A stretch of DNA of 7,727 bases from NCBI GenBank assembly GCA_903861235.1, contig CAIOTP010000069.1, positions 1 to 7,727 on the forward strand, in the 5' to 3' direction. A program made the translations under genes and the position numbers. Origin of the DNA: an uncultured bacterium (lineage in GTDB: Bacteria > Planctomycetota > Phycisphaerae > Phycisphaerales > SM1A02). The notes beneath the pieces are model-generated. The model ran no database searches. It was not told the origin of the DNA and saw only the letters and a list, made by a program, of their open reading frames with translations. Positions 6,384-7,727 of this stretch are shown here, piece by piece; the first letter of the stretch is position 1; every line of letters starts with the position of its first letter.

Positions 6384-6729
6384 GGCCCGGCACCACGTTG
6401 GCGGCGAGCCGGACGGCCAGCTTGCCCCACCGGCGGTCCCGCACGCATTCGGCCAGGTCCACCGTGACCGCCGAGAGCGTGGTGAGGCTGCCGCACAGTC
6501 CGGCGCCCAGAACCGTGGCGGTCTGCGTGTCCAGGCGACCGGACTCGGCCCATCCGGCGAGCAGGCCCAGCAGAAGGCTGCCCACCACGTTCACGGCGAG
6601 CGTGCCCCAGGGAAACTGCGACTGCTCCAGGAACACGCGGTTGATGGTCAGGTGCACGTAGCCGCCGAAATGGAAGCGGATGAGCGTGCCCACGGCCCCC
6701 AGGAAGGCGATGGCGGCGAGCACCAGCAT
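6346..6729 (-). CDS. crcB: Fluoride channel FluC/CrcB, subunit with altered Phe box
   Basis: The 127-aa protein has four hydrophobic segments (about 2-24, 41-60, 71-90, 105-125) and the family landmarks: GTLIRFHFGG (14-23), FPWGTLAVNVVGS (39-51, with the conserved pore Asn47), and GSLTTLS (80-86). FluC proteins are dual-topology dimeric channels that export F-. The usual GFTTFS box is LTTLS here, so both pore-lining phenylalanines (82 and 85) are Leu. The start at 6729 has GGGAG 8 nt upstream, inside the preceding frame. ATG and the upstream TGA share one base (TGATG), so the two FluC frames are coupled and may form a heterodimer. Length is normal for the family. It overlaps the convergent dockerin-repeat gene by 38 bp. 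Confidence 0.9.
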   Translation of the reverse strand: MLVLAAIAFLGAVGTLIRFHFGGYVHLTINRVFLEQSQFPWGTLAVNVVGSLLLGLLAGWAESGRLDTQTATVLGAGLCGSLTTLSAVTVDLAECVRDRRWGKLAVRLAANVVPGLTAVWLGLWLAE

Positions 6730-6870
6730 CAGGCTCGCTCCCGTCCGCGGCGGGCCAGGTGCACCGCCAACGTGCCCGCCAGAAGCGCCACCAGCGCCCC
6801 ACCCACGAAGCTGACCGTGAGGTAGACCGAGGCCAGCCCCACCTGCCTGTCGCGCATGAGCAGCACCGAC
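6729..6870 (-). CDS. crcB: C-terminal fragment of a second FluC/CrcB, cut at a junction
   Basis: The frame ends at TGA 6731-6729, overlapping the start of the intact FluC. Its last ~47 residues, SVLLMRDRQVGLASVYLTVS followed by a hydrophobic GGALVALLAGTLAV and LARRGRERA, match the end of FluC proteins: the charged link after the TTFS region, the fourth membrane helix, then a basic tail. The first three helices and the pore motifs are missing. Upstream of about 6870 the frame continues into sequence that reads as Ig-like domain on the other strand. This is either the true 3' end of an intact gene lost in a mis-joined contig or a pseudogene left by a rearrangement. Tandem crcB pairs are common in other bacteria. 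Confidence 0.7.
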
Positions 6871-6875
6871 GGCGG
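6850..6875. other. Abrupt junction between unrelated sequences
   Basis: FluC-like coding on the minus strand reaches to about 6870. Ig-like coding on the plus strand is recognisable from about 6856 (MSSTDGGRTWTGVFTP). Both frames are truncated in mid-protein at the same place, head to head. I see no inverted repeats, target-site duplication or transposase that would explain it as an insertion. Confidence 0.6.
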
Positions 6876-7727
6876 GCGCACCTGGACAGGCGTCTTCACG
6901 CCGGCCGTCGACACCGAGGCCGCGGGCGGGCTGCTGCGCCTGGCGGACAGCTACACCGATCTCGCCGGCAACCCGGGCGCGGCGGCACAGGGGCCGGCCT
7001 ATAACGTCGACACGCTGGTGCCCACCGTCGAGGTGGCCTTTGTCGCCGCGAGTCTGGCCGATGCCACACCGGCCTCGGGGGTGAGCTTCAGCTTCAGCGA
7101 AGCGCCCACCGACTTCACCGCCGACGACATCACGGCCGTGGGCGGCGCGATCAGCGGCCTGGCGGTCAAGGACGGCAGCGACGGCAAGGTCTACGAGGCC
7201 ACCTTCACGGCCGATGACGGCTTCAGCGGCACGGGCAGCGTCACGGTGGGCCCGGGCTGGGCCGATGCGGCGGGCAACGCCGGCGTGGGTGGCGCCGACA
7301 GCGTGGGCATCGACCGCGGCAACGCCACGGTCACGAGCGTGGTGGCCAGCGACCTGCTGATCACCGACGCCGACACCGGTGCAGCCAAGCTGACGGTGGC
7401 GGTGACCTTCAGCGAGGCGATGTCCACCGGCGCCACGCCGACGATTGCTTTCAGCCCGGCCGTGGGCAGCACGCTGACGCTGGCCAGCGGCGCCTGGAGC
7501 GCAGGCAACACCGTCTACACCGCCACCTACGACGTGGCCGACGCCAACGTCGACGCCGACGAGGTGACGGTCACCGTCTCGGGCGCGCAGGACGCCGCGG
7601 GCAACCCGCAGGCCACGCACAGCGGCGAGATCGCGTTCGGCATCGACACGCTGAACCCGACGGTGGCCGTGGACATCGCGGATGCGACGCTGAACGACGG
7701 CGACACGCAGTCGCTGGTGACCTTCAC
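6856..7727 (+). CDS. Fragment of a large surface/adhesin protein with tandem bacterial Ig-like domains
   Basis: The frame is open from after the TAG at 6823-6825 to the right edge, with no signal peptide or credible start; ATG 6856 falls inside the first partial domain. Visible units are: the end of one Ig-like domain (DGGRTWTGVFTPAVDTEA to SYTDLAGNPG, to ~7005); a complete one (VDTLVPTVEVAF, FSFSEAPTDFTADDI, ATFTADDGFSG, WADAAGNAG; ~7006-7320); one of a second subtype (ATVTSVVASDLLITDADTG, TVTFSEAM-like core, DAAGNPQ; ~7321-7644); and the start of a fourth (DTLNPTVAV). The D-T-L-x-PTV linkers and D-x-AGN ends are typical of Big-type repeats in giant RTX-like or cell-surface adhesins, frequent in proteobacteria. 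Function beyond surface adhesion cannot be read from the fragment. It is probably foreign to the rest of the window. Confidence 0.8.
   Translation, partial: MSSTDGGRTWTGVFTPAVDTEAAGGLLRLADSYTDLAGNPGAAAQGPAYNVDTLVPTVEVAFVAASLADATPASGVSFSFSEAPTDFTADDITAVGGAISGLAVKDGSDGKVYEATFTADDGFSGTGSVTVGPGWADAAGNAGVGGADSVGIDRGNATVTSVVASDLLITDADTGAAKLTVAVTFSEAMSTGATPTIAFSPAVGSTLTLASGAWSAGNTVYTATYDVADANVDADEVTVTVSGAQDAAGNPQATHSGEIAFGIDTLNPTVAVDIADATLNDGDTQSLVTF

Noticed and set aside
6730..7620. N-terminal extension of FluC giving a 424-aa protein.
   Set aside because: FluC proteins are about 120-130 aa; the extension is antisense to the Ig-like domains and to the second FluC frame.

Overview
This is a GC-rich window whose first ~6.85 kb looks like a planctomycete chromosome, most likely of the Phycisphaerae type. 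The signs are a prepilin-like protein with an N-terminal GFTLVELL segment and a C-terminal ADGH motif, a secreted protein ending in two dockerin/EF-hand-like repeats of the DLDGSGLVDAGDIGSLL type, weak or absent Shine-Dalgarno sites, and a right-handed beta-helix secreted protein. This assignment comes from family resemblance only; no marker gene is present.

Layout. (1) 1-665, minus: 5' part of a secreted beta-helix protein that runs off the left edge. (2) 666-1047: a 382-bp divergent intergenic region with a run of consecutive hairpin-forming palindromes. (3) 1048-3510, plus: an 820-aa helical, probably lipid-anchored protein of unknown function that seems to be built from two related halves. 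(4) 3507-4283, minus: a solitary DNA N4/N6 methyltransferase-like protein; it and gene 3 end in the same CTAG. (5) 4350-6383, plus: three exported proteins in a row (a small His/Cys-rich protein, a prepilin-like protein, and a dockerin-repeat protein; the last two overlap by ATGA). Each carries closely spaced histidines, and together they look like a cell-envelope metal-handling set, perhaps for zinc. (6) 6346-6729, minus: a fluoride channel FluC/CrcB, overlapping the preceding gene tail to tail, with the 3' end of a second FluC gene immediately upstream at 6729-~6870.

At about 6850-6875 the character changes abruptly. The second FluC gene is cut in mid-protein, and the rest of the window (plus strand, open to the right edge) encodes tandem bacterial Ig-like domains of a giant adhesin or RTX-type surface protein, joined in mid-domain with no start or signal peptide. 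Such arrays are common in proteobacteria. Two genes broken head-to-head at one point suggest a chimeric contig or a recent rearrangement rather than a natural locus.

The most interesting biology is the three-gene His-motif secretion cluster, the tandem FluC arrangement with a degenerate Phe box, and the structured intergenic region. I see no CRISPR array, tRNA, rRNA or intact mobile element, and no convincing new defence system.
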